From the NCBI RefSeq assembly GCF_009917385.1, contig NZ_QWLJ01000002.1:186001-250000 (forward strand): a stretch of 64,000 nucleotides of DNA. The letters are read 5' to 3'. The translations under genes and the position numbers were made by a program. This DNA is from Roseburia sp. 1XD42-34. Lineage in GTDB: Bacteria > Bacillota > Bacilli > Bacillales > Amphibacillaceae. A model generated the notes under the pieces. That model worked only from the letters and a program-made list of their open reading frames with translations, had not been told where the DNA came from and did no database searches. Below are positions 9,737 to 18,463 of this stretch, in pieces; the first letter of the stretch is position 1; each line of letters opens with the position of its first letter.

Positions 9737-9926
9737 CCTTTTAAGAATGTTGCATTTTTTACATGAGAAATGAAGCTTTGTGTTAAAACAGCAAATACGG
9801 TGATTACTTGTGTAATGATGAACTTAGTGTCAGCGATGTTACTGATAAAATTATTGATGTAGATTGGCTGTATACTTTTTGTTTGACATCGGCTGTTGTT
9901 AACCACCAAGTTCATAAATGAAAATG

Positions 9927-11525
9927 TTAATAGAAAATCAAAACGAATTGAGCTGCAATGGTTCCAAAAATAAGGGAAAACGGATAAGCAGCAGCATAGG
10001 CAATTGCCGGGTCTTCTGCATCTATTAGAAGATTAAGAGCTCCTAATCCTGGGGTGCAGGTTCTACCGCCACACAATGTACCTAGAGAATACACAACCCC
10101 AAATTTAAAGAATTTTCTAGCTACAATATAACCACTAAAAATCGTTACCATTGTTATAATCGTACCACTAATAACTAATTCTAGTCCCTGATCTCGAATG
10201 ACTTCTACTAACCCTTGTCCAGCTGTCGTCCCTGCACCAGCTAAAAATAACACAAGCCCTAATTCGCTGATAACATGAATTGCTGGACCATAGTATCGTA
10301 CATGAATCGGTCCAAGTTTGCCAAAATGACCAATAATTAAAGCTACGATTAAGGGCCCGCCTGCTAAACCAAGTTGCATCGTACCAAGTCCAGGAATAGG
10401 GATTGGTATCATTCCGACCAAGATGCCTACTAATAGTGTAATACTTATGGATAAGATGTGAATATTAGTTACAGATAGTTTTTTTCGTGAAAAGCATTTT
10501 TCTATTTCATCCAGTCGATCTTCACTACTTACCATCGTTAAAACGTCTCCACGAAGCAAAGGCGTATTTGGATTTTGATTAAGCTCAATTCCATCTCGTT
10601 GAATTCTTGTTACAGTTGCTCCATATTTTCTTCTGAGTTTAAGTTCTTTAATGCTTTTGCCAACTAAGTCCTCATCTTCAACTGTGATTTTTCGTAATTG
10701 TATATTATCAGGATTGTCCATTGTTGCATCTACAGGTTCACCGACAAATTCTCCAAAAGATCTTAATTCATGATCTTCACCGACTGTAACTAGGAAATCA
10801 CCTAATAAAATGGTTGTGTCGTGAAGGGCGATTATCGTATGATCACCGCGAATGACTCGACTAATGACAACAGATTTACGACTAAAGTCAAGCTCTCGCA
10901 ATGTTTTTTTATGCAGTTTTGGATTAGTTACTTTAAATGTCATTACTTCTGGTGAATGTTCCGTCTTGATAGGATTGTTTGTTTTTTCTAAATCTTGCTT
11001 AAGGTTTATTTTGCCTACACGAGGTAATAGTTGCACAAATAATATAATGGCAAGCACCCCAAACGGATAGGCTATCCCATAGCCAACCGAGGCAATAGGA
11101 TCATTTGTTGCTTGAAGAGCTGCCGCTAATCCTGATGTATTCGTCAAAGCACCTGTCATTAATCCAATCGCTAGCGGCGTGGAAAGGTCAAATGCTTTTG
11201 CAACGGCTACAGAGGATAGGACTGCACTGATGACAATAAATAAAGAAATAAGGCAAAAAACAATTCCATTAGAACGCATCATCCGGAAAAAACGTGGTCC
11301 GGCTTGTAGTCCAACAGCAACAATAAATAAGCTAAGACCTAAATTTTGAATCGCTGTCGATACTTGATAGCCATAATGACCAAAAATCATCGCAATAACT
11401 AAAACACCCGCTGATCCTAAGCCGATTCCTTTAAATTTTAATTGCCCTAAACATGATCCAAGAAACAAAATAACAAAAACTAAAATAAGCTGCTCATTAA
11501 GTAAATCATGCAGTAAATCGTCCAT
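9927..11525 (-). CDS. AspT/YidE/YbjL-type transporter with internal TrkA-C domains (paralogue of the 2558-4156 gene)
   Basis: 532 residues, nearly co-linear with the first paralogue over its full length (LLHDLLNEQLILVF, QAGPRFFRMMRSNGIVF, HIHVRYYGPA-type loop, GGRTCTPGLGALN). It has two membrane halves and a cytosolic TrkA-C pair (LLGDFLVTVGED, RGDVLTMVSS). The start ATG at 11525 has AAGGAG seven bases upstream; the longer frame to 11540 has none. It is likely an exchanger of small carboxylates or amino acids. Having two copies 6 kb apart in the same orientation suggests duplication followed by insertion of the intervening genes, or separate specialisation. Confidence 0.85.
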   Translation of the reverse strand: MDDLLHDLLNEQLILVFVILFLGSCLGQLKFKGIGLGSAGVLVIAMIFGHYGYQVSTAIQNLGLSLFIVAVGLQAGPRFFRMMRSNGIVFCLISLFIVISAVLSSVAVAKAFDLSTPLAIGLMTGALTNTSGLAAALQATNDPIASVGYGIAYPFGVLAIILFVQLLPRVGKINLKQDLEKTNNPIKTEHSPEVMTFKVTNPKLHKKTLRELDFSRKSVVISRVIRGDHTIIALHDTTILLGDFLVTVGEDHELRSFGEFVGEPVDATMDNPDNIQLRKITVEDEDLVGKSIKELKLRRKYGATVTRIQRDGIELNQNPNTPLLRGDVLTMVSSEDRLDEIEKCFSRKKLSVTNIHILSISITLLVGILVGMIPIPIPGLGTMQLGLAGGPLIVALIIGHFGKLGPIHVRYYGPAIHVISELGLVLFLAGAGTTAGQGLVEVIRDQGLELVISGTIITMVTIFSGYIVARKFFKFGVVYSLGTLCGGRTCTPGLGALNLLIDAEDPAIAYAAAYPFSLIFGTIAAQFVLIFY

Positions 11526-11809
11526 TCTAATCTCCTTCATTCATACTTCCAAATCTATATTACTACAACTGGATAGAAAAAACGAAGGAAGTGATAAACG
11601 TCAATGTTTTTTCAAGTTTAGACGTAAGTTAAACTATTTTACTAGCTGAAGTCAAATAAAGCAAAACTTCACTCCGTTCATCCAACCGTGAACAAGTTTG
11701 CTTATAAACTAAAATGTTTATACATGAAAAAATGTTGGAAGTTTGTCACACACGAAGAATAATGGTCTGATAAACTATGGAGAAAGCTCAAGCATCGGAG
11801 GATAAATAT

Positions 11810-12901
11810 ATGAATTACGATCAAGAACAATTATGGAAAGAAGCAGTACAGTTTTTGCAATTGTATCACCGTGAACTTGAATTAGAAGATCAGCTAGAAG
11901 CAAGATTGCAAATAGTACAGTGTGAAATAGAAAAAACAGGTACATATGAACATACATATGAAGAATTAGCATATGGAGCAAAAGTAGCTTGGCGTAACTC
12001 TAATCGGTGTATTGGTAGGTTGTTTTGGGAGCGAATGGAAGTTATAGATGCTCGTTTAGTCACTAACAGTGAAGAAGTCTTTGCCCGACTAATTGAGCAT
12101 ATTCGTTATGCAGGTAATGACGGGAAAATTAAACCATTAATTACCATTTTTGCTCCAGTTAAAGATAGTTATCAACCTGTTAAAATATGGAACCATCAAC
12201 TGATGCGTTATGCTGGATATGAAACAGAGTATGGTATTGTAGGAGATCCTGCCTCCGTAACATTTACAAAGCAGTGCCAAGAACTAGGATGGAGAGGGGA
12301 AGGGACCGCTTTTGATCTATTACCATTAGTGATTCAAGTCAATCATGGTAAGCCTGAATGGATAGAGATACCCAATAACATTGTAATAGAAGTTCCGATT
12401 AACCATCCTACGGAAGATATTTTCGCCGGTCAGGATGTCAAATGGTATGGTGTACCGATCATTTCTGATATGCGCTTGGAAATCGGAGGCTTAAATTATG
12501 TGGCTGCTCCATTTAATGGTTGGTATATGGGTACGGAGATCGGTGCAAGAAATCTTGCCGATGAGAACCGATATAATCTATTGCCTTTGGTAGCTGAACA
12601 GTTAGGGTTGAATACGAAGCATTTAAATACACTTTGGAAAGATCGTGCATTGGTAGAACTGAACGTTGCTGTATTGGAGTCATTTAAGCAAGCAGGTGTT
12701 TCAATCGTGGATCACCATACGGCTGCGAAGCAATTTGAAGTATTTGAAAAACAGGAACAAAAATCAGGGAGAACGGTTACCGGTAATTGGGCATGGTTAA
12801 TTCCCCCTCTGTCACCGGCAACGACCCATGTTTTTCATAAGCCATATGACAATACCATTCAAAAACCAAATTATTTTTATCCCCCAAATAAGGTGCTGTA
12901 A
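11810..12901 (+). CDS. nos: Bacterial nitric oxide synthase, oxygenase domain
   Basis: 363 residues, the usual length of Bacillus NOS. The haem thiolate Cys is in NSNRCIGRLFW (Cys67), and the substrate-binding Glu is in GWYMGTEIG (Glu243). Other hallmarks are YAGYET, GDPASVTFTKQC, WKWYGVP-like DVKWYGVPII and NWAWLIPPLSP. It oxidises L-arginine to citrulline and NO using an outside reductase, since no reductase domain is fused. In bacilli NO protects against oxidative stress and some antibiotics. The ATG at 11810 has CGGAGG upstream; a longer frame to 11777 lacks one. The last eight or so codons and the stop are read from the start of repeat B copy 4, so the native tail was probably replaced. 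Confidence 0.93.
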   Translation: MNYDQEQLWKEAVQFLQLYHRELELEDQLEARLQIVQCEIEKTGTYEHTYEELAYGAKVAWRNSNRCIGRLFWERMEVIDARLVTNSEEVFARLIEHIRYAGNDGKIKPLITIFAPVKDSYQPVKIWNHQLMRYAGYETEYGIVGDPASVTFTKQCQELGWRGEGTAFDLLPLVIQVNHGKPEWIEIPNNIVIEVPINHPTEDIFAGQDVKWYGVPIISDMRLEIGGLNYVAAPFNGWYMGTEIGARNLADENRYNLLPLVAEQLGLNTKHLNTLWKDRALVELNVAVLESFKQAGVSIVDHHTAAKQFEVFEKQEQKSGRTVTGNWAWLIPPLSPATTHVFHKPYDNTIQKPNYFYPPNKVL

Positions 12902-13014
12902 GTGGGAAATAACAGCACCTAAATCCCGATTCGTTCCAGGGCCTTTCATACCCTGGTGGTACTAACCATCGGCGGGGATGAAGAAACCCCCGCTGATGGA
13001 AGGTTCACTTTATC
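12878..13014 (+). repeat. Structured repeat family B, copy 4, overlapping the 3' end of nos
   Basis: Runs from TTTATCCCCCAAATAAGGTGCTGTAA (the TAA is the nos stop) to GATGGAAGGTTCACTTTA. Pairings: GGTGCTGT with ACAGCACC, CCAGGGCC.. with ..CCCTGG, and CCATCGGCGGGG with CCCCCGCTGATGG around an A-rich loop. Confidence 0.8.
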
Positions 13015-13075
13015 TTTCGTTGATTCGTTCCAGTCGCTACGTTACTAAACGGGCGTCTTGCGCCTTTGTTCATCA
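13015..13075 (+). repeat. Repeat family A, 3' fragment joined to family B copy 4
   Basis: GATTCGTTCCAGTCGCTACG and the following ACTAAACGGGCG...GCGCCTTTGTT match the 3' third of family A (compare 52088-52140). It directly follows the B copy, an arrangement repeated near 16793. Confidence 0.6.
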
Positions 13076-13234
13076 AATAAAATTACATGGTAAGAGGGAC
13101 TTGCGTACCCGTAATAGACGCAAATAAAGGTAACTGCTTGCAATATTTCTTGTGCATATGCATAATGTTCCCTGTAGCGAAAACTATGTTATTATCATAT
13201 GTATTGTAAATACTGCTTTAAGGAGATAAACATC

Positions 13235-14080
13235 TTGAATACGTTTACGGTTAAGAAAACTTTAAATAATAACGTACTGATTGCTTTAGACGATCAAGAA
13301 AAAGAAGTTGTTTTGATCGGAAGTGGAATTGGTTTTCATTATAAGAAAAAAGATATCATCCATAAATCAGAAATAGAAAAACTGTTTGTGTTACGTGATG
13401 AGCAGGAACAGGAACAATACAAGCAATTACTTCCTAGAGTGGATGAAACATTGCTGCATTCTATCATAGCTGTTATTGATATGATACGGAAAAGATCAGA
13501 TGTTATGCTGAATGAATCGATTCATGTTGCTTTAACGGATCATATTGTATTTGCGTACAATCGCATGCTCAAAGGCTTGGAAATTAAAAACCCATTTCTA
13601 TCGGAAACAAAGGTATTGTATCCATTTGAATATGAGATTGCTTCGGAAATCGTTGATTATTTGAATCAACATTTAGAGGTGCAATTACCAGATGGAGAAA
13701 TCGGTTTTATTGCATTACATGTCCATAGTGCCATTACCAATAAAAACCTCTCGGAAATTAATAAGTATTCGCAACTCGTCACCCAATTTGTGGACATTAT
13801 TGAAAAACAATTAAAAATCAAAGTAGATAGAACAGGAATTGAGTATACCCGACTTGTTCGCCATATTCGCTATACCATAGAACGAGTGTTAAAGGGAGAA
13901 ACGGTAGCAGAGCCAGCAAAAATTGCTTCTCTCTTGAAAAGGGAATACCCAACGTGTTATAATCTAGCTTGGAAATTGATTAAAATGATGCAACAAACGT
14001 TGAAACAACCTGTTTATGAGGCAGAAGCCGTGTATTTAACGATGCACTTACAGCGACTATATCAAAAATATGAATCATAA
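13235..14080 (+). CDS. glcT: GlcT, PRD-type RNA-binding transcription antiterminator
   Basis: 281 residues. The N-terminal RNA-binding (CAT) domain shows VKKTLNNNVLIALDDQEKE and GSGIGFHYKKKD (residues about 1-55). Two PTS-regulation domains follow, with PRD-type histidines in NESIHVAL, FIALHVHSA and RLVRHIRY. In bacilli GlcT binds an RNA element ahead of ptsG and prevents early termination when glucose is present; phosphorylation through PtsG inactivates it. The TTG at 13235 is preferred because AAGGAG lies nine bases upstream and the domain starts there. It sits directly upstream of the RAT site and ptsG, as in B. subtilis. Confidence 0.9.
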   Translation: MNTFTVKKTLNNNVLIALDDQEKEVVLIGSGIGFHYKKKDIIHKSEIEKLFVLRDEQEQEQYKQLLPRVDETLLHSIIAVIDMIRKRSDVMLNESIHVALTDHIVFAYNRMLKGLEIKNPFLSETKVLYPFEYEIASEIVDYLNQHLEVQLPDGEIGFIALHVHSAITNKNLSEINKYSQLVTQFVDIIEKQLKIKVDRTGIEYTRLVRHIRYTIERVLKGETVAEPAKIASLLKREYPTCYNLAWKLIKMMQQTLKQPVYEAEAVYLTMHLQRLYQKYES

Positions 14081-14090
14081 TTTTAATTTT

Positions 14091-14197
14091 CCGTGTTACT
14101 GATTCGATCAGGCATGAGTGGAAAGATTATGAACTAGGACAGTAGGACATACTAAAAATCCTACTGCTTATTTCTGATCTCTGCTCATGCTTTTTTT
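14091..14197 (+). promoter_or_regulatory. GlcT-responsive RNA antiterminator (RAT) overlapping a leader terminator
   Basis: The glcT-ptsG gap carries GTGTTACTGATTCGATCAGG followed by CATGAGT (14093-14119), which resembles the ptsG RAT of bacilli as I recall it. GATCAG plus GCATGAG (14112-14118) can instead pair with CTGATC and CTCATGC (14184-14190), which is followed by seven T residues, forming a terminator. An inner hairpin CAGTAGGA/TCCTACTG (14140-14166) sits in the loop. Mutually exclusive RAT and terminator folds match the known GlcT mechanism. Confidence 0.8.
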
Positions 14198-14306
14198 GTT
14201 TTTGGTAAAGGGTATAGTTTTAAGGGGAAATGTCCCATGGGAATAGATGCAGTGTTGTTTTCTTAAACTATTTTTAATGTTTGTTGACATAAAAGGAGGA
14301 ACTAGC

Positions 14307-16355
14307 ATGTTTAAAAAGGCTTTTGGTGTTTTACAAAAAGTCGGTAAGGCATTGATGCTTCCAGTGGCCTTGTTGCCAGCAGCAGGTTTGCTATTAGGCT
14401 TAGGTAATGCTGCACAACAAGAAACCATGTTGCAATATTTACCGTTTTTAGAAGCGGATTGGATTCAGCTCGTTGCGACCGTCATGGAAGATGCTGGAGG
14501 TATTATTTTTGATAATTTAGCACTGATTTTTGCCATTGGTGTGGCAATTGGATTAGCTAGTGATGGAGCTGCCGGATTAGCCGCACTAGTTGGTTACTTA
14601 GTATTAAACCAGGTTATGGGATCGTGGATAAACGTAACACCGGAAATGATTGAGTCTGATCCAGGATTTGCCTCGGTTTTAGGCATACCTACCTTACAAA
14701 CAGGAGTGTTTGGCGGGATTATTGTCGGTTTAATCGCTGCATTTTGTTATAATCGTTATCACGATATTGAGATGCCATCTTTTCTTGGATTTTTTGCTGG
14801 AAAAAGATTTGTACCGATTGTAACAGCAGCTTTCTCATTTATTACAGGTATTGCACTATTATTTATTTGGCCACCTGTACAAGATGCCATGAACAGCGCT
14901 TCTTACTGGTTAATTGAAGAAGGAACGTATCTAGCTGTATTTTTCTTCGGTTTTATAAAAAGATTACTCATTCCATTTGGGCTCCACCACATTTTCCATG
15001 CTCCATTTTGGTATGAGTTCGGTTCCTATACTACCGAAGCAGGTAATTTGGTCCGTGGTGATATGACTATCTTTTTCGCACAGTTGAAAGACGGTGTGGA
15101 AATAACAGCAGGCAATTTTATGGCTGGTGAATTCCCAATTATGATGTTTGGATTACCAGCTGCAGCATTAGCAATGTATCACGCTGCTCGACCTGAAAAG
15201 AAAAAGGTAGTAGCTGGTTTGTTAGGTTCTGCGGCATTAACCTCATTTTTGACAGGTATTACAGAGCCGCTTGAATTTTCATTTATGTTTGTTTCACCAA
15301 TTTTATTCTTTTTACATGCTTTACTGGATGGTTTTTCATTCGTATTAATGACACTGTTTAGCGTGAATGTAGGTTATACATTCTCCGGAGGTGCGATTGA
15401 CTTTGCTTTATTTGGCATTTTGCCAAATAAAGAGCCGTGGTGGATTACGATTCTGCTTGGGTTAGCGTTTGCTGTTATCTACTACGTGATTTTTCGCTTC
15501 TTCATTCAGAAATTTAATTTGATGACACCAGGTCGTGAAGAAGTAGAGGACGAAACAACAACCAACGTTAGTCAAACTGGCGAGCTTGCCTTTGATGTAC
15601 TGGAAGCGATGGGCGGACAAGAAAATATTGCCCATCTGGACGCATGTATTACTCGTTTACGTGTATCTGTTAATTCGATAAAGAAGGTTGACAAAGAAAG
15701 ATTGAAGAAATTAGGTGCTTCAGGTGTTTTAGAAGTTGGAGATAATATTCAAGCTATTTTTGGACCACGTTCAGAAACGATTAAAGGTCAAATGCAAGAT
15801 ATTATGTCTGGAAAAACACCACGCCCAATTGAAACAGATCAGGAAGCTGAAGTTCAACAGCAGATTGAAGAAGTAAATCCGGAAGCATTGCAAAATGAAG
15901 AGGAAAGAGAGACAATTGTCTCCCCAATGAGAGGGGAATTACTTCCAATTACGGAAGTTCCTGACCAGGTATTTTCGGGTAAAATGATGGGTGATGGCTT
16001 TGCAATTGCTCCAGAAGACGGTCTCGTCGTTGCACCTTTAAATGGTAAAGTAGTCAATGTATTCCCAACGAAGCACGCTATTGGTATACAATCGGATGGA
16101 GGAAAGGAAATTCTTATCCATGTAGGTATTGATACGGTAAACTTAAAAGGAGAGGGCTTCGAAACTCTTATTGAAGAAGGAGAAAGAGTAGAAGCAGGAC
16201 AACCTCTGCTAAAAGCTGATTTGTCATTTATTCAAGATAAAGGAATGCCGACAATTACACCGATTGTATTTACTAACTTAAAAGAAGGTCAACAAGTAAC
16301 ACTTGAAAAAAGTGGTAAAGTAGAAGCGAAAGAGGGAAATATTATTAAATTGTAA
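14307..16355 (+). CDS. ptsG: Glucose-specific PTS enzyme IICBA
   Basis: 682 residues with three fused PTS domains. The IIC membrane domain (about 1-420) opens [20 protein letters not shown] and includes [12 protein letters not shown] and [13 protein letters not shown] (about 435-515) carries the phospho-Cys in [13 protein letters not shown] (about 555-680) has the phospho-His in [10 protein letters not shown] with the partner His in TKHAIGIQ. It imports glucose as glucose 6-phosphate. The ATG at 14307 has AAAAGGAGG upstream; the longer frame has no support. It is controlled by GlcT at the RAT upstream. The PTS phosphocarrier genes ptsH and ptsI do not follow, unlike in B. subtilis. Confidence 0.92.
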   Translation: MFKKAFGVLQKVGKALMLPVALLPAAGLLLGLGNAAQQETMLQYLPFLEADWIQLVATVMEDAGGIIFDNLALIFAIGVAIGLASDGAAGLAALVGYLVLNQVMGSWINVTPEMIESDPGFASVLGIPTLQTGVFGGIIVGLIAAFCYNRYHDIEMPSFLGFFAGKRFVPIVTAAFSFITGIALLFIWPPVQDAMNSASYWLIEEGTYLAVFFFGFIKRLLIPFGLHHIFHAPFWYEFGSYTTEAGNLVRGDMTIFFAQLKDGVEITAGNFMAGEFPIMMFGLPAAALAMYHAARPEKKKVVAGLLGSAALTSFLTGITEPLEFSFMFVSPILFFLHALLDGFSFVLMTLFSVNVGYTFSGGAIDFALFGILPNKEPWWITILLGLAFAVIYYVIFRFFIQKFNLMTPGREEVEDETTTNVSQTGELAFDVLEAMGGQENIAHLDACITRLRVSVNSIKKVDKERLKKLGASGVLEVGDNIQAIFGPRSETIKGQMQDIMSGKTPRPIETDQEAEVQQQIEEVNPEALQNEEERETIVSPMRGELLPITEVPDQVFSGKMMGDGFAIAPEDGLVVAPLNGKVVNVFPTKHAIGIQSDGGKEILIHVGIDTVNLKGEGFETLIEEGERVEAGQPLLKADLSFIQDKGMPTITPIVFTNLKEGQQVTLEKSGKVEAKEGNIIKL

Positions 16356-16358
16356 TTC

Positions 16359-16397
16359 AAAAGCCAATTAGGGTCTGTTACCCTAATTGGCTTTTTC
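16359..16397 (+). terminator. Rho-independent terminator of ptsG
   Basis: A 15-bp perfect stem AAAAGCCAATTAGGG (16359-16373) with CCCTAATTGGCTTTT (16381-16395) lies just after the ptsG stop and ends in T residues. Confidence 0.9.
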
Positions 16398-16401
16398 ATA
16401 A

Positions 16402-16610
16402 TATAAGAAAGTATAAAATGATGTGCTTATGGATAACGAAATAACCGACTAGCCACGGCTGGCACGTGAGCTCAGCAACGATGCGACTTCTCTCCATCTC
16501 CTTCCGATAAGGCATCATTGGTTCGCTGTAAGAGGAAGGTCGACTAAAAACAGGCTTGCCGCCCAGACGTCGGCATACCCCAGTTGTAGTGGCATGATTC
16601 CTTTATTCCA
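16402..16610 (+). repeat. Repeat family A, copy 2, 5' part (interrupted)
   Basis: Starts ATAAGAAAGTATAAAATG as in copy 1 and keeps GCAACGATGCGACTTC and ATAAGGCATCATTGGTTCG. It then diverges and stops where a family B copy begins. The matching 3' end of family A reappears at 16793. Confidence 0.6.
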
Positions 16611-16792
16611 TAAAAAGGCATTGTAGACTCCCAAGGTCTAAGAATGGGAGATGCGAGCGGAGCAAGTCGAAGTAGGAGGTAACAGCACCTAAATCCCCAT
16701 TCGTTCAAGGGCCTTTAGGTCATACCCTTGCGGTGCTAACCATCAAGGGGATGAAAAAAACCCGCTGGTGGAAGGTTCACTTTATCTTTCGT
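16611..16792 (+). repeat. Structured repeat family B, copy 5, lying within family A
   Basis: Contains AGGTAACAGCACCTAAATCC, TTCAAGGGCC...ATACCCTTG and GATGAAAAAAACCCGCTGGTGG, then GAAGGTTCACTTTA. The 5' part (GGCATTGTAGACTCC) is degenerate. It splits the 5' and 3' parts of family A copy 2. Confidence 0.7.
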
Positions 16793-16852
16793 TGATTCGT
16801 TCCATCGCTTACGTTGCTAAACGGGCGCCCGCGACTTTGCGCTTCGCCCAGT
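16793..16852 (+). repeat. Repeat family A, copy 2, 3' part
   Basis: CGTTGATTCGTTCCATCGCT followed by TACGTTGCTAAACGGGCG matches the 3' portion of family A. 16853-17043 holds no gene. Confidence 0.55.
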
Positions 16853-17043
16853 AGTATGTGTTGATTTTAGCGTATGTGTTCTAGTGCAAGTTTTGTGAAA
16901 CGTGGCATATTTGGTTTTATACTCAAATACCCAGTACTTCTGCCTTATTACGTTTTTTAACGAGCAAATAACAAAGGAAACTACTAAATCTTCGTTTCCC
17001 TTCATATACTTTATAAATGCTTAAGATAAAGGGGGCAGGATCC

Positions 17044-18339
17044 ATGAACAACTTGAAAGTAGCGATTATTGGAGGAGGATCATCGTATACACCGCAATTG
17101 ATTAACGAATTTATTCAACAGTATGAAGCTTTACCTGTCAAAAAAATTTATCTTGTAGATATTTTAGCTGGGAGAGAACGTCTATCGGTTATGGCTTCAT
17201 TTACAAAGCGTATGGCTAAACAGGCAGATTGTGATATAGAAATTATTGAAACGCTTGACAGGCGAGAAGCGATTAAGGATGCTAATTATATTATTACACA
17301 AATCCGAGTTGGCGGAGTAAAGATGAGGCGCGTGGATGAGGAATTATGTTTGAAGCATGGGATAATAGCTGAAGAAACTTCAGGCCCAGTTGGGTTTATG
17401 AAAGCTCTGAGAACCATTCCAATCCTACTTGATATTTGTGAAGACATTGAAGAACTTGCGCCTGACGCTTGGTTAATTAATTTGACGAATCCTTGTAGTA
17501 TTGTAACGGAGGCAATTGATAATTATACCAATGTTAAAGTAGTTGGTATAAATGAGGGGCCTACCGTTTTTCGTAACCGTTTTTCCAAAACATATGGGGT
17601 AGCGAAAAAAGATATAAGTATGCAGCTAATAGGGACAAGTCAATTGCTATGGGTTACAGAATTATACGTTCAAGGAAAAGCGAAGCTAACAGATGCGATG
17701 CTTTATAAAAAATTGCATATGCGTAATCAAAAGGATATTGCAATGGATCCGTATTTTTTACAAACATTTGGTGCCATAGGAGGCGAATATCAGCCATACT
17801 ATTACCAAGCTGACCAAATTTTAGAACAACAATTAGAAGCGTACAAACAGGGGGACCTTCCTTCTGATTTTGAACAGGAAGAAGAAAAGCAATTATTTTC
17901 TATATATAAACATACAAAAACGATTGAATTGCCAAAGGGAATAGAAAAACGACGAGGCGCTGGTTGTTCGGAAGCGGTTATTCAAGTTATGAAGACCATC
18001 CACTACGATTTGAAACAAGTACTGGCGGTCAATATTAGAAATAATGGAGCAGTAGAGGGGGTACCTGATCATGTCTGTATTCAAGTCAATAGTGTAGTGG
18101 AGAGACATAGGATTACACCCGTACAAATAAGCGAGGTTTTACCTCATATACGTGGGCTATTACAATATATAAAAGCTTATGAATCATTAACGGTGGAAGC
18201 GGGTATCTCCAAAAATATTGGCGTAGCAATCCAAGCACTGGCGCTTCATCCATTTGTCCCGTCAGCTGAAACAGCACATGCACTACTTCAGGACATGTTT
18301 ATTGAAAATGAAGCCTATTTTCAGCCGGTCATTTATTAG
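17044..18339 (+). CDS. GH4-like (6-phospho-glycosidase family) protein lacking the metal ligands
   Basis: 431 residues. The N-terminus is typical of NAD-dependent family GH4 (LicH/CelF-like): VAIIGGGSSYTPQLI, KKIYLVDI, EETSGPVGFMKALRTIP, LINLTNPCSIVTEAI. In family members a Cys after VVGL and a His in GLNH bind the catalytic Mn. Here these positions read VVGINE (Asn170) and GTSQ (Gln200), and NPAG reads NPCS. The protein may therefore be inactive, use another mechanism, or act as a sensor. The ATG at 17044 has AAGGGGG upstream. It stands alone, with no PTS gene beside it, which is unusual for a 6-phospho-glycosidase. Confidence 0.8.
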   Translation: MNNLKVAIIGGGSSYTPQLINEFIQQYEALPVKKIYLVDILAGRERLSVMASFTKRMAKQADCDIEIIETLDRREAIKDANYIITQIRVGGVKMRRVDEELCLKHGIIAEETSGPVGFMKALRTIPILLDICEDIEELAPDAWLINLTNPCSIVTEAIDNYTNVKVVGINEGPTVFRNRFSKTYGVAKKDISMQLIGTSQLLWVTELYVQGKAKLTDAMLYKKLHMRNQKDIAMDPYFLQTFGAIGGEYQPYYYQADQILEQQLEAYKQGDLPSDFEQEEEKQLFSIYKHTKTIELPKGIEKRRGAGCSEAVIQVMKTIHYDLKQVLAVNIRNNGAVEGVPDHVCIQVNSVVERHRITPVQISEVLPHIRGLLQYIKAYESLTVEAGISKNIGVAIQALALHPFVPSAETAHALLQDMFIENEAYFQPVIY

Positions 18340-18385
18340 TTTTCATGGAGAACTGTAGAGGAATGGAATAACCCATATATGCTTA

Positions 18386-18423
18386 AACAAGGGAAATTCC
18401 AGTAATAGGAAATTTCCCTTGTT
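18386..18423. terminator. Bidirectional terminator between converging genes
   Basis: AACAAGGGAAATT (18386-18398) pairs with AATTTCCCTTGTT (18411-18423), extended by CC/GG. It lies between the 3' ends of the GH4-like gene (+) and the dehydrogenase gene (-). Confidence 0.75.
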
Positions 18424-18463
18424 GATCACTTTTCTGGTACAAAGATGCTTCATGGTAAAACGT

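Noticed and set aside
9733-9915. A 60-codon frame on the - strand between repeat B copy 3 and the second transporter
   Set aside because: No ribosome site and no recognised family. It may be a remnant (it has a hydrophobic segment and its stop is repeat-derived), but I cannot support a gene.
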